Assembly (NCBI GenBank): GCA_019313765.1
Contig: JAFDAP010000110.1
Coordinates: 1-8,089 of the forward strand
From: Deltaproteobacteria bacterium
GTDB lineage: Bacteria; Desulfobacterota; DSM-4660; Desulfatiglandales; Desulfatiglandaceae
Length of the DNA stretch: 8,089 bases
Direction: 5' to 3'
The notes under the pieces are model-generated. The model saw only the letters and a list, made by a program, of their open reading frames with translations, was not told the origin of the DNA and did not search any database. Made by a program: the position numbers and the translations under genes. Each line of letters starts with the position of its first letter. The first letter of the stretch is position 1. This document shows positions 1 to 5,193 of the stretch, piece after piece.

Positions 1-1022
1 ACGTCCGTCGTCCTAAAATAAAACTGCGGCCTGTATCCGTTAAAAAACGGCGTGTGACGACCACCTTCCTCCTTCGTCAGGATATATGCCTCCGCCTTAA
101 ACTTAGTGTGCGGCGTTATACTGCCAGGGGCCGCAACCACCTGACCACGCTCAACCTCTTCCCGCTTCGTTCCCCTCAATAATACTCCGATGTTGTCCCC
201 GGCCTGACCCTCATCCAGTATCTTCCTAAACATCTCAACTCCGGTACAAACCGTCTTCATCGTATCCCTGATACCTACTATCTCAACGTCTTCTCCTACC
301 TTGATCACTCCACGGTCCACCCTTCCTGTCACAACCGTACCACGACCGGATATACTGAAAACATCCTCTATCGGCATCAAAAACGGCTTGTCAGTGTCAC
401 GCACCGGCTCAGGTATATAACTGTCAATACCATCCAATAACTCAAATATGGACTTCACATCCTCAGAGTCAGGATCATCACTCTCCAACGCCTTCAACGC
501 ACTACCACGTATAATCGGTATGTCATCCCCGGGAAATTCATACTTCGACAAAAGCTCCCGCAACTCCAACTCCACCAACTCTATTAACTCTTCATCATCC
601 ACCATGTCACACTTGTTCAAATATACAACTATGCTCGGTACTCCAACCTGACGCGCTAACAATATGTGCTCCCGAGTCTGCGGCATCGGACCATCATCAG
701 CTCCAACTACCAGTATCGCACCATCCATCTGCGCAGCACCCGTAATCATATTCTTGATATAATCAGCATGACCTGGACAATCCACATGCGCATAATGCCT
801 GTTATTCGTCTCATACTCCACGTGCGCCGTCGCTATCGTAATTCCACGGGCCTTCTCCTCAGGCGCCTTGTCTATCTCATCAAAAGGTACAAAATCCGCC
901 ATGCCCTTCTTCTCTAAATGCTTCGTAATCGCAGCAGTCAGTGTCGTCTTACCATGATCTATATGACCTATCGTCCCAACATTTATATGCGGCTTCGTCC
1001 TCTCAAATTTCTTCTTCGCCAT
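1..1022 (-). CDS. tuf: Translation elongation factor EF-Tu, 3' end outside the window
   Basis: EF-Tu is the GTPase that brings aminoacyl-tRNA to the ribosome in the cytoplasm. The visible 340 codons start MAKKKFERTKPHINVGTIGH. They carry all G motifs: GHIDHGKT (residues 19-26), RGITI (about 59-63), DCPGH (about 81-85), NKCD (about 136-139) and SALK (about 174-177). Domain II follows, with the reading frame open to the edge at ...FYFRTTD. EF-Tu is normally about 395-400 residues, so roughly 55-60 C-terminal residues lie outside. The ATG at 1022 is preceded by AGGAGGG with 5 nt spacing. It is the last visible gene of a tRNA-tuf operon, 53 bp after tRNA-Thr(GGU). Isoleucine is mostly encoded by ATA (18 of 28 by my count) and AGG is common, which is unusual for such a highly expressed gene. 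Identity is certain; whether a second tuf copy exists cannot be seen. Confidence 0.98.
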   Translation of the reverse strand, partial: MAKKKFERTKPHINVGTIGHIDHGKTTLTAAITKHLEKKGMADFVPFDEIDKAPEEKARGITIATAHVEYETNNRHYAHVDCPGHADYIKNMITGAAQMDGAILVVGADDGPMPQTREHILLARQVGVPSIVVYLNKCDMVDDEELIELVELELRELLSKYEFPGDDIPIIRGSALKALESDDPDSEDVKSIFELLDGIDSYIPEPVRDTDKPFLMPIEDVFSISGRGTVVTGRVDRGVIKVGEDVEIVGIRDTMKTVCTGVEMFRKILDEGQAGDNIGVLLRGTKREEVERGQVVAAPGSITPHTKFKAEAYILTKEEGGRHTPFFNGYRPQFYFRTTD

Positions 1023-1075
1023 CTCTTACCCTCCTCTTGTTAGTAAGCAGTAAGCACTACACCACCTCTCACTCA

Positions 1076-1152
1076 TGGAGCCCACGACCGGGATCGAACC
1101 GGTGAACCTCATCCTTACCAAGGATGTGCTCTACCTACTGAGCTACGTGGGC
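1076..1152 (-). tRNA. trnT: tRNA-Thr, anticodon GGU
   Basis: The minus strand reads as a full cloverleaf. The acceptor is GCCCACG/CGTGGGC, the D arm GCTC/GAGC, the anticodon stem CATCC/GGATG with loop TTGGTAA (anticodon GGT), and the T arm ACCGG-TTCGATC-CCGGT. Discriminator T and an encoded CCA follow. The variable region is 6 nt (AGGTTC), one more than usual. It lies 34 bp after tRNA-Gly and directly before tuf, the position of thrT in the E. coli thrU-tyrU-glyT-thrT-tufB operon. Confidence 0.97.
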
Positions 1153-1186
1153 ATAATAACATAAACTCACTACGCGGTTTTATTGA

Positions 1187-1263
1187 TGGAGCGGGAAACG
1201 GGACTCGAACCCGCGACCCTCAGCTTGGAAGGCTGACGCTCTAGCCAACTGAGCTATTCCCGC
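1187..1263 (-). tRNA. trnG: tRNA-Gly, anticodon UCC
   Basis: The minus-strand cloverleaf has acceptor GCGGGAA/TTCCCGC, D arm GCTC/GAGC, anticodon stem TCAGC/GCTGA with loop CTTCCAA (anticodon TCC), and T arm GCGGG-TTCGAGT-CCCGT. Discriminator T and an encoded CCA follow. It is 34 bp upstream of tRNA-Thr(GGU), but 446 bp separate it from tRNA-Tyr because repeat elements A and B occupy that gap. Confidence 0.97.
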
Positions 1264-1273
1264 CGATCACACC

Positions 1274-1416
1274 ATGAGACCTTTGCAAAACGTCCGCTTC
1301 CCAATCTCTGCGTCAGACTCAAATTTTGATCCTCGAAATACTCAATGTATTCCTGTGGTTAAAATTTTCGCCTTCCTTGACCTTGAACAAAATTAAACAT
1401 TTTTCAAAGGTCTCAT
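1274..1416. repeat. Repeat element A: miniature inverted-repeat element
   Basis: This is a 143-bp AT-rich non-coding element. The ends are inverted repeats: ATGAGACCTTTG at 1274-1285 is perfectly complementary to CAAAGGTCTCAT at 1405-1416. The match extends inward to 20 bp with two mismatches. The interior resembles element C at 1805-1996. A 25-bp core (1338-1362 against 1897-1921) differs at 3 positions, and CTTGACCTTGAAC (1376-1388 and 1949-1961) is identical. No ORF or clear target duplication is seen. It lies in the tRNA-Tyr to tRNA-Gly spacer, so it should be transcribed in the tRNA precursor as a long imperfect hairpin. Confidence 0.8.
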
Positions 1417-1444
1417 CATTTTCCAAGTTACGTGACGAAGTCGA

Positions 1445-1690
1445 CTAAGAGGCTGTCCGACAATGGCTTCGTCGCGAGACCGAGCGAAAATTTCGAGGGC
1501 AAGTCGAAGATCCCGGACTTTGAGCGGGGGCGGCAAGCCCAAAACGACCGGAGATGTAGCAGTAGCCTACATTGAAAACGACCGGAGATGTAGCAGTAGC
1601 CTACATTGAGGGCGTTTTGGGTTTGCCAACGCAGATCCTCGATATTTACAGCCGGTCGTAGCAGAAGCCTATTCTCGGACAGCCTCCTAA
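1445..1690. repeat. Repeat element B: MITE-like hairpin element with possible CTAA target duplication
   Basis: The ends are perfect 12-bp inverted repeats, GAGGCTGTCCGA (1449-1460) and TCGGACAGCCTC (1675-1686). Similarity continues inward through GGCTTC to about 26 bp. CTAA flanks both sides (1445-1448 and 1687-1690), a possible 4-bp target duplication. Further complementary blocks are interior: TTCGAGG on the left against CCTCGAT on the right, and 1532-1546 against 1613-1627 (14 of 15 pair). The whole unit can therefore fold as one long imperfect hairpin. The centre holds an exact 34-bp tandem duplication. It contains no transposase, so it would depend on an enzyme from elsewhere if mobile. 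It is not related to elements A and C. Confidence 0.8.
1541..1608. repeat. Exact 34-bp tandem duplication inside element B
   Basis: Positions 1541-1574 and 1575-1608 are identical and contiguous. Each unit contains a small palindrome, ATGTAG-CAGTAGC-CTACAT. A diverged third copy of the GTAGCAGTAGCCTA part appears at 1658-1671 as GTAGCAGAAGCCTA. The units sit in the loop region of the element B hairpin. With no spacers this is not CRISPR. Confidence 0.95.
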
Positions 1691-1709
1691 GACCGTAATG
1701 TAGATCATA

Positions 1710-1794
1710 TGGTGGAGAGGGGAGGATTTGAACCTCCGAAGGCTGAGCCGGCAGATTTACAGTCTGCTCCCTTTGACCACTCGGGAACCTCTCC
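1710..1794 (-). tRNA. trnY: tRNA-Tyr, anticodon GUA
   Basis: This 85-nt class II tRNA on the minus strand has acceptor GGAGAGG/CCTCTCC and anticodon stem GCAGA/TCTGC with loop CTGTAAA (anticodon GTA). It has a long variable arm (GGCTCAGCC core), T arm GGAGG-TTCAAAT-CCTCC, discriminator A and an encoded CCA. It takes the tyrU position of the conserved operon. It is flanked closely by repeat elements on both sides: element B begins 20 bp from its 3' end and element C ends 11 bp from its 5' end. Confidence 0.97.
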
Positions 1795-1804
1795 GCTATG
1801 CAGT

Positions 1805-1996
1805 CGAGACCTCTGAAAACGTCCACTTTTGCCTCTCGCCAACGCCAGGGGGCCACACCAAAATTTTAATCCGCCAGAGTCGGGCCAATTGTCAAGATAT
1901 TCAACGTATTCCTGCGGTTAAGTTTTCGTCTAACCATTCGGGTCGGGGCTTGACCTTGAACCCCGCTTAAGTGGTAAACGTTTTTCAAGGGTCCCG
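1805..1996. repeat. Repeat element C: longer, diverged relative of element A
   Basis: This is a 192-bp element whose ends are degenerate inverted repeats. CGAGACCTCTGAAAACGT (from 1805) matches the complement of the right end, CGGGACCCTTGAAAAACGT (from 1996). The interior shares with element A the AAATTTT block, the 25-bp core at 1897-1921, a TTTTCG block and the 13-bp CTTGACCTTGAAC. It is about 50 bp longer than A because of extra GC-rich sequence near 1875-1890 and 1930-1975. It lies between tRNA-Thr(UGU) and tRNA-Tyr. Confidence 0.7.
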
Positions 1997-2047
1997 GTCC
2001 TAAAAAAATAAGAAAATTCTCTTCCCTCTGCCTCCTTAATAAACGCA

Positions 2048-2123
2048 TGGAGCCAGCGAAGGGAATCGAACCCCCGACCCACTGATTACAAATCAGTTGC
2101 TCTGCCATCTGAGCTACGCTGGC
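2048..2123 (-). tRNA. trnT: tRNA-Thr, anticodon UGU
   Basis: The minus-strand cloverleaf has acceptor GCCAGCG/CGCTGGC, D arm GCTC/GAGC, anticodon stem ACTGA/TCAGT with loop TTTGTAA (anticodon TGT), and T arm CGGGG-TTCGATT-CCCTT. Discriminator T and an encoded CCA follow. It is the first gene of the tRNA-tuf operon, about 20 nt downstream of the predicted transcription start. Confidence 0.97.
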
Positions 2124-2150
2124 GACTGAATTGGAAAAGTGTAATTTTTA

Positions 2151-2179
2151 AGTATAATTTTATGCAATAATATTTTCAA
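2151..2179 (-). promoter_or_regulatory. Sigma70-type promoter of the tRNA-tuf operon
   Basis: On the minus strand, TTGAAA (2174-2179) and TATACT (2151-2156) are separated by exactly 17 bp, close to the TTGACA/TATAAT consensus. The predicted start is near 2144, giving a leader of about 20 nt before tRNA-Thr(UGU). This is the expected place for the single promoter of the operon. Confidence 0.75.
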
Positions 2180-2203
2180 TGCCTAAAATAATACAGGAAC
2201 GAC

Positions 2204-2269
2204 AAAAAACGGAAGAAAACAGGAAATAAGCTCTGAAAAGCTCCCATTTCCGTCGTTTTTTTTCTTTTT
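2204..2269 (+). terminator. Orphan terminator-like hairpin with T tract
   Basis: GGAAAT (2222-2227) pairs with ATTTCC (2246-2251), and AGCT pairs with AGCT inside. The hairpin is followed by GTCG and a T-rich run to 2269. An alternative outer pairing uses ACGGAA (2209-2214) with TTCCGT. On the minus strand the far side is also T-rich, so it may act both ways. No gene on either strand reads into it, so its purpose is unclear. It could insulate the tRNA promoter or end an unannotated small RNA. Confidence 0.45.
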
Positions 2270-2447
2270 GTTCTAATTTTCTGCATCTGCAAAACAATCT
2301 ATTATACCTATTCAAACAATAATATCAATCATTTTTTTCACATCAGGTGTAAATTTATTAAATTATATGCTTGAACCCACCCATTCTTTATGGTATCAGC
2401 AAACAAACAAGAAATTTACAAAAACTTTTCCAAAATTTTTCAAGTTT
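2270..2447 (+). promoter_or_regulatory. AT-rich leader of the small membrane protein gene, weak promoter candidate
   Basis: There is no ORF or RNA gene here. The best promoter I find for the next gene is TTGAAC (2371-2376), 17 bp, TATCAG (2394-2399). It matches 4 of 6 in each box and implies a leader of about 55 nt. Several other AT-rich hexamers could serve as -10 boxes, so the assignment is weak. Confidence 0.25.
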
Positions 2448-2461
2448 AAGGAGGTATGGAT

Positions 2462-2746
2462 ATGGCAGCGTTAGCAGGTGGTTTAGTCGCATTGGTGTTG
2501 GGAATCATAGGAATTTCAATTTGGTGGTCATATTTTTTGAAGGCCTTAGCGGCCGGAGTGCCTATAATGTTGATCTTGGGCGGGGCCTTGGCCGTGTACC
2601 TGGGCTTTGAAGAAATCAAGGACAAAAGAACTGCCGAGACCTTTGACGAAACCAGCGGTCTCAAAGATGAGGTTGCAAGCCTAAAGGAAGAAATCGATGG
2701 ATTGAAGGGTCAAAAAGAAGAAGGAGAAAAAAAGGAAGACAAATAA
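2462..2746 (+). CDS. Small two-helix membrane protein with coiled-coil tail, unknown function
   Basis: This is a 94-residue protein that I do not recognise. Residues about 5-25 (GGLVALVLGIIGISIWW) and 31-49 (AGVPIMLILGGALAVYLGF) are strongly hydrophobic and should form two membrane helices. From about 50 on it is highly charged. Residues 67-84 have a leucine-spaced pattern typical of a short coiled coil, and the tail is Lys/Glu-rich. An ATG at 2456 is also in frame. However, the strong AAGGAGGT (2448-2455) abuts it, while the ATG at 2462 sits at a normal 6-7 nt, so I chose 2462. The gene stands alone and ends at a strong terminator. The architecture (helical hairpin anchoring a soluble coiled coil) suggests a membrane-organising or partner-binding role, but that is inference only. 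Confidence 0.8.
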   Translation: MAALAGGLVALVLGIIGISIWWSYFLKALAAGVPIMLILGGALAVYLGFEEIKDKRTAETFDETSGLKDEVASLKEEIDGLKGQKEEGEKKEDK

Positions 2747-2779
2747 TAAGGCAGTGGCACAAAAAACTTATTTTAAGAC

Positions 2780-2821
2780 AGTCTCCGGGCACCAAAAACT
2801 TTGAGCCCGGAGACTTTTTTT
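2780..2821 (+). terminator. Rho-independent terminator, probably bidirectional
   Basis: AGTCTCCGGGC (2780-2790) pairs with GCCCGGAGACT (2804-2814 plus next base). A CAAA/TTTG inner stem and a run of seven T follow. It ends the plus-strand membrane-protein gene. The stop codon of the convergent ndk begins in the T tract, so the same hairpin, with weaker T-richness on the far side, may also end ndk. Confidence 0.9.
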
Positions 2822-3242
2822 ATCGTACTGCAATCTCCAACGCATTAAAAAAATAATTGATTTCAAATCGGGCGTTTTCTTCAGAATCCGAACCATGTAC
2901 CACGTTTTTTTCGATATCAGTGGCAAACTCCCGCCTGATCGTACCTTCTTCAGCCTCTTTATAATTAGTCGCCCCCATTAACTTTCGATATCTCTTAATT
3001 ACATCTTCTCCTTCTAATGCCATAACCACACATGGTCCGGACGACATAAAATCAGTTACACTTTCGTAAAATGGTTTGCCTTCATGGACCTTATAAAACC
3101 CTTTGGCCTGTTCTTTGGTCATTCTGATCATTTTCATGGCCATGATATTTAAGCCTTCCCCTTCTAAACGCTTTACAACCGCCCCGATCAGATTCCTTGA
3201 TACACCGTCCGGTTTAATGATCGATAAAGTTCTCTCTTTCAT
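2820..3242 (-). CDS. ndk: Nucleoside diphosphate kinase
   Basis: This cytoplasmic enzyme moves the gamma phosphate from ATP to other NDPs through a phosphohistidine, balancing NTP and dNTP pools. The 140 residues are the normal length for bacterial NDK. Visible signatures are the N-terminal TLSIIKPDGV (phosphate-binding K10) and NVVHGSDS at 113-120 with catalytic H116. EGxxR-type nucleotide contacts are seen around GTIRREF (100-106). The ATG at 3242 has AGGAGG 11 nt upstream, a slightly long spacing. It is monocistronic in view, converging with the small membrane protein gene on a shared terminator. Confidence 0.97.
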   Translation of the reverse strand: MKERTLSIIKPDGVSRNLIGAVVKRLEGEGLNIMAMKMIRMTKEQAKGFYKVHEGKPFYESVTDFMSSGPCVVMALEGEDVIKRYRKLMGATNYKEAEEGTIRREFATDIEKNVVHGSDSEENARFEINYFFNALEIAVR

Positions 3243-3312
3243 AGAACAATTATCCTCCTAAAATTTATTTCGTTGACCCCACCCTTTCCCAGCTGTTATA
3301 GAGCACTACCTA

Positions 3313-3341
3313 ATAAGAATAAAAGCGGAGACATTAGTCAA
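3313..3341 (-). promoter_or_regulatory. Candidate promoter of ndk
   Basis: On the minus strand, TTGACT (3336-3341) is followed after 17 bp by TCTTAT (3313-3318). This gives a leader of about 64 nt. The -35 is good and the -10 matches 4 of 6. A second -10-like TATAAC lies at 3295-3300 without a good -35. Confidence 0.4.
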
Positions 3342-3370
3342 GGAATTTGTCTTATGAGAAAGTAAAGAAT

Positions 3371-3635
3371 CCAGGCCCGTCGAAGATCCCGCTATGCGGG
3401 GGAGGACCTGGCTTTAGTTTCACCCCATAGGGGTTAGACGGTTTTCGTTATTAGGTTGCGCGGCTCGTTTGGCCTTTCGTCAGTCGGTTGCGGGGTTTTT
3501 ACCGAAAACCGCATTACGAATACCGATACGAGCGTCGCAACCGCAACCGTATGCCGTACAACATACAGTCCACTGAGATCATCAAGGCAAAGCCCACTGA
3601 CTCTGACCCGGCCCAGAGGACCGGATTTTCCGGGT
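3371..3635. other. GC-rich, strongly self-complementary intergenic region; candidate structured RNA or repeat relic
   Basis: This stretch is clearly richer in GC than both flanks and dense in inverted repeats. CCAGG (3371-3375) pairs with CCTGG (3407-3411) around CCCGC-TAT-GCGGG (3388-3400). CCCC-ATA-GGGG lies at 3423-3433. CGGTTTTCG (3439-3447) pairs with CGAAAACCG (3503-3511). GGTTGCG..GCTCG (3454-3467) pairs with CGAGC..CGCAACC (3529-3542). CGGTTGCGG (3485-3493) pairs with CCGCAACCG (3541-3549). ACCCGG (3606-3611) pairs with CCGGGT (3630-3635). Several of these cross, implying alternative folds or a pseudoknot. I could not match it to tmRNA, RNase P, SRP, 6S or a riboswitch I know. The only long ORF (TTG start at 3456, 60 codons) has no ribosome binding site and low-complexity content. 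Confidence 0.45.
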
Positions 3636-3668
3636 TAAAAAAATAAAGATTTTGAAAGGATAGACAGA

Positions 3669-4454
3669 ATGAATGAAGCAACGAATGCAGATGAAAACAA
3701 AAAGCCCTTAAGAATGGAGGCGGATCATGTTTTTCAATTCAATTGTTCTCCCGGCGTTACCTGCTTTACCCAGTGTTGCCAGGATGTCACCATTGTTTTG
3801 ACACCTTATGATGTCTTAAGACTGAAAAATTCACTCGGAATATCATCGGACGAGTTTCTGGATAAATATACTATTATTCTTTCACAAGAAAATCGTCTAA
3901 TCCCGATGGTTGTTCTCAAGATGAACGAGGATACAAAGAGGTGTCCCTTTGTATCTGAAAATGGTTGTTCTGTTTACGCCGACCGCCCATGGCCCTGCAG
4001 GATGTTCCCTCTGGACATGAATGATGACGGCACATTTCGGCTCATAACCGATGCCTCCCTTTGCAAAGGGCTAAATGAAAATGAAACACTGCGGATCTCC
4101 GAGTGGCTGATTGGACAGGGGGTTCCCATATATGACGAAATCAACACCCTTTTTTCAGAAGTGACCAACCCGCTTCGAGCCCAGGACCTGGATATTGATA
4201 ATCCCAAAATCCAGCAGATGATCTTTATGTCATTATACAATCTGGACAAATTCAGGGAATTTATTTTCAAAAGCACGTTTCTGGATCGATTTGAATTGGA
4301 AAAAATAAGACTTGAGAAATTAAAAAGAAGTGATTTGGAACTTCTAAAATTTGCTTTTGACTGGATTAAATTTGGTATATTTGGTCAAAAAACTCTTCAA
4401 GTCAAGCCAGACGCTATGCCAAAACCAGATAAAAATGCCCAAAAACGTCTTTAA
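3669..4454 (+). CDS. YkgJ-family cysteine-cluster protein, first of a tandem pair
   Basis: This 261-residue protein has the CxxxxxC-x3-CC cluster of the YkgJ family (UPF0153, a putative zinc/iron-binding fold). C26, C32, C36 and C37 lie in FNCSPGVTCFTQCC, and C92, C100 and C110 in RCPF..NGCSVYADRPWPCRMFPL, with C132 after it. YkgJ domains are usually 80-130 residues. Here residues about 140-261 form an extra alpha-helical-looking C-terminal part with the motif YNLDKFREFIFKS (190-202) and FDWIKFGIFGQKT (230-242), both repeated in the next gene. GAAAGGA lies 8 nt before the ATG at 3669. The last 20 bp overlap the start of the paralogue, so the two are surely co-transcribed. The family's biochemical role is not established. 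Metal binding, possibly an Fe-S cluster, is inferred from the cysteines. Confidence 0.9.
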   Translation: MNEATNADENKKPLRMEADHVFQFNCSPGVTCFTQCCQDVTIVLTPYDVLRLKNSLGISSDEFLDKYTIILSQENRLIPMVVLKMNEDTKRCPFVSENGCSVYADRPWPCRMFPLDMNDDGTFRLITDASLCKGLNENETLRISEWLIGQGVPIYDEINTLFSEVTNPLRAQDLDIDNPKIQQMIFMSLYNLDKFREFIFKSTFLDRFELEKIRLEKLKRSDLELLKFAFDWIKFGIFGQKTLQVKPDAMPKPDKNAQKRL

Positions 4455-5193
4455 ACCCCTTGATGGAAAAATATTTAATTTCAGTTGTTACAAGGATATT
4501 CCCTGTTTTAACAAGTGTTGTGCAAAGCTCCGTCTGATCCTGACACCCTATGACATTCTCAGGATGAAAAAACGGTTGGGGCTATCCTCTGATGATTTTT
4601 TGGAAAGATATACGGACACTGTAATGGAGGATAACAGCCGTTTTCCCATGGTTACGCTGAAAATGAACTCTGAAAAAGACGGAATATGCCCATTTGTGAC
4701 GGAACAGGGTTGTTCCATCTATGAAGACCGGCCCGGCGCCTGCCGTCTCTATCCTATAGGCAGGGCCTCCACAATGGTAGACGGTGAAAAGGATGCCAGG
4801 GAAAAATTTTTTATTGTGAGTGAAGAACATTGTTTAGGTTTTCATGAAGAAAAGTCCTGGACATTGGACGAATGGCTCAATCACGAAGGGGTAAGTGAAT
4901 ATAACGCCATGAATGATCAATGGCTCGAAATCATTACATCTTCAAAAAGCCTTGGATCTGAAAATGCCACTCAAAAACACCAGGTATTTTTCATGGCATC
5001 ATATAACCTGGACAAATTCAGAGAATTCATCTTCAAAAGCAAGTTTTTTGACCTTTTTGAGGTAAAGGCAGACCTGAAGGATAAACTGGCCAATGATGAT
5101 GTGGATTTGATGAAATTCGGATTCGAGTGGCTGAAATTCAGCCTCTTTGGCGAAAAAACCATGAAGATGAAACCCCACGCCGTTCCATCCTGA
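4435..5193 (+). CDS. YkgJ-family cysteine-cluster protein, second of a tandem pair
   Basis: This 252-residue paralogue follows the preceding gene in the same layout. C18, C24, C28 and C29 lie in FSCYKDIPCFNKCC, and C85, C93 and C103 in ICPF..QGCSIYEDRPGACRLYPI, with C133 after them. The C-terminal region has YNLDKFREFIFKS (190-202) and FEWLKFSLFGEKT (230-242). The frame is open back to 4351, but only TTG-type starts occur there. The first ATG (4435) begins at the MPKNVFKP sequence that aligns with the paralogue, so I chose it. It has no Shine-Dalgarno, so translation is probably coupled to the upstream gene through the 20-bp overlap. A loop of about 15 residues after C103 (RASTMVDGEKDARE) is absent from the first copy. 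Its TGA shares the palindrome TGATCA with the stop of the convergent gene. Confidence 0.9.
   Translation: MPKNVFKPLDGKIFNFSCYKDIPCFNKCCAKLRLILTPYDILRMKKRLGLSSDDFLERYTDTVMEDNSRFPMVTLKMNSEKDGICPFVTEQGCSIYEDRPGACRLYPIGRASTMVDGEKDAREKFFIVSEEHCLGFHEEKSWTLDEWLNHEGVSEYNAMNDQWLEIITSSKSLGSENATQKHQVFFMASYNLDKFREFIFKSKFFDLFEVKADLKDKLANDDVDLMKFGFEWLKFSLFGEKTMKMKPHAVPS

Noticed and set aside
1541..1608. Direct repeats as a possible CRISPR array
   Set aside because: The two units are contiguous with no spacers, and no cas genes are present.
1428..1856. 142-codon minus-strand ORF
   Set aside because: It runs through tRNA-Tyr and elements B and C, so it is an accident of open frame across RNA and repeats.
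2456..2461. Upstream ATG for the small membrane protein
   Set aside because: It directly abuts AAGGAGGT with no spacing; the ATG six bases later has proper spacing.
3434..3440. GTTAGAC resembling an integron attC core (GTTRRRY)
   Set aside because: No matching RYYYAAC partner or integron cassette layout nearby; a 7-bp degenerate match is expected by chance.
3456..3638. 60-codon ORF with TTG start
   Set aside because: No ribosome binding site, Thr/Ser/Arg-rich non-protein-like content, and it lies across the inverted repeats of the structured region.
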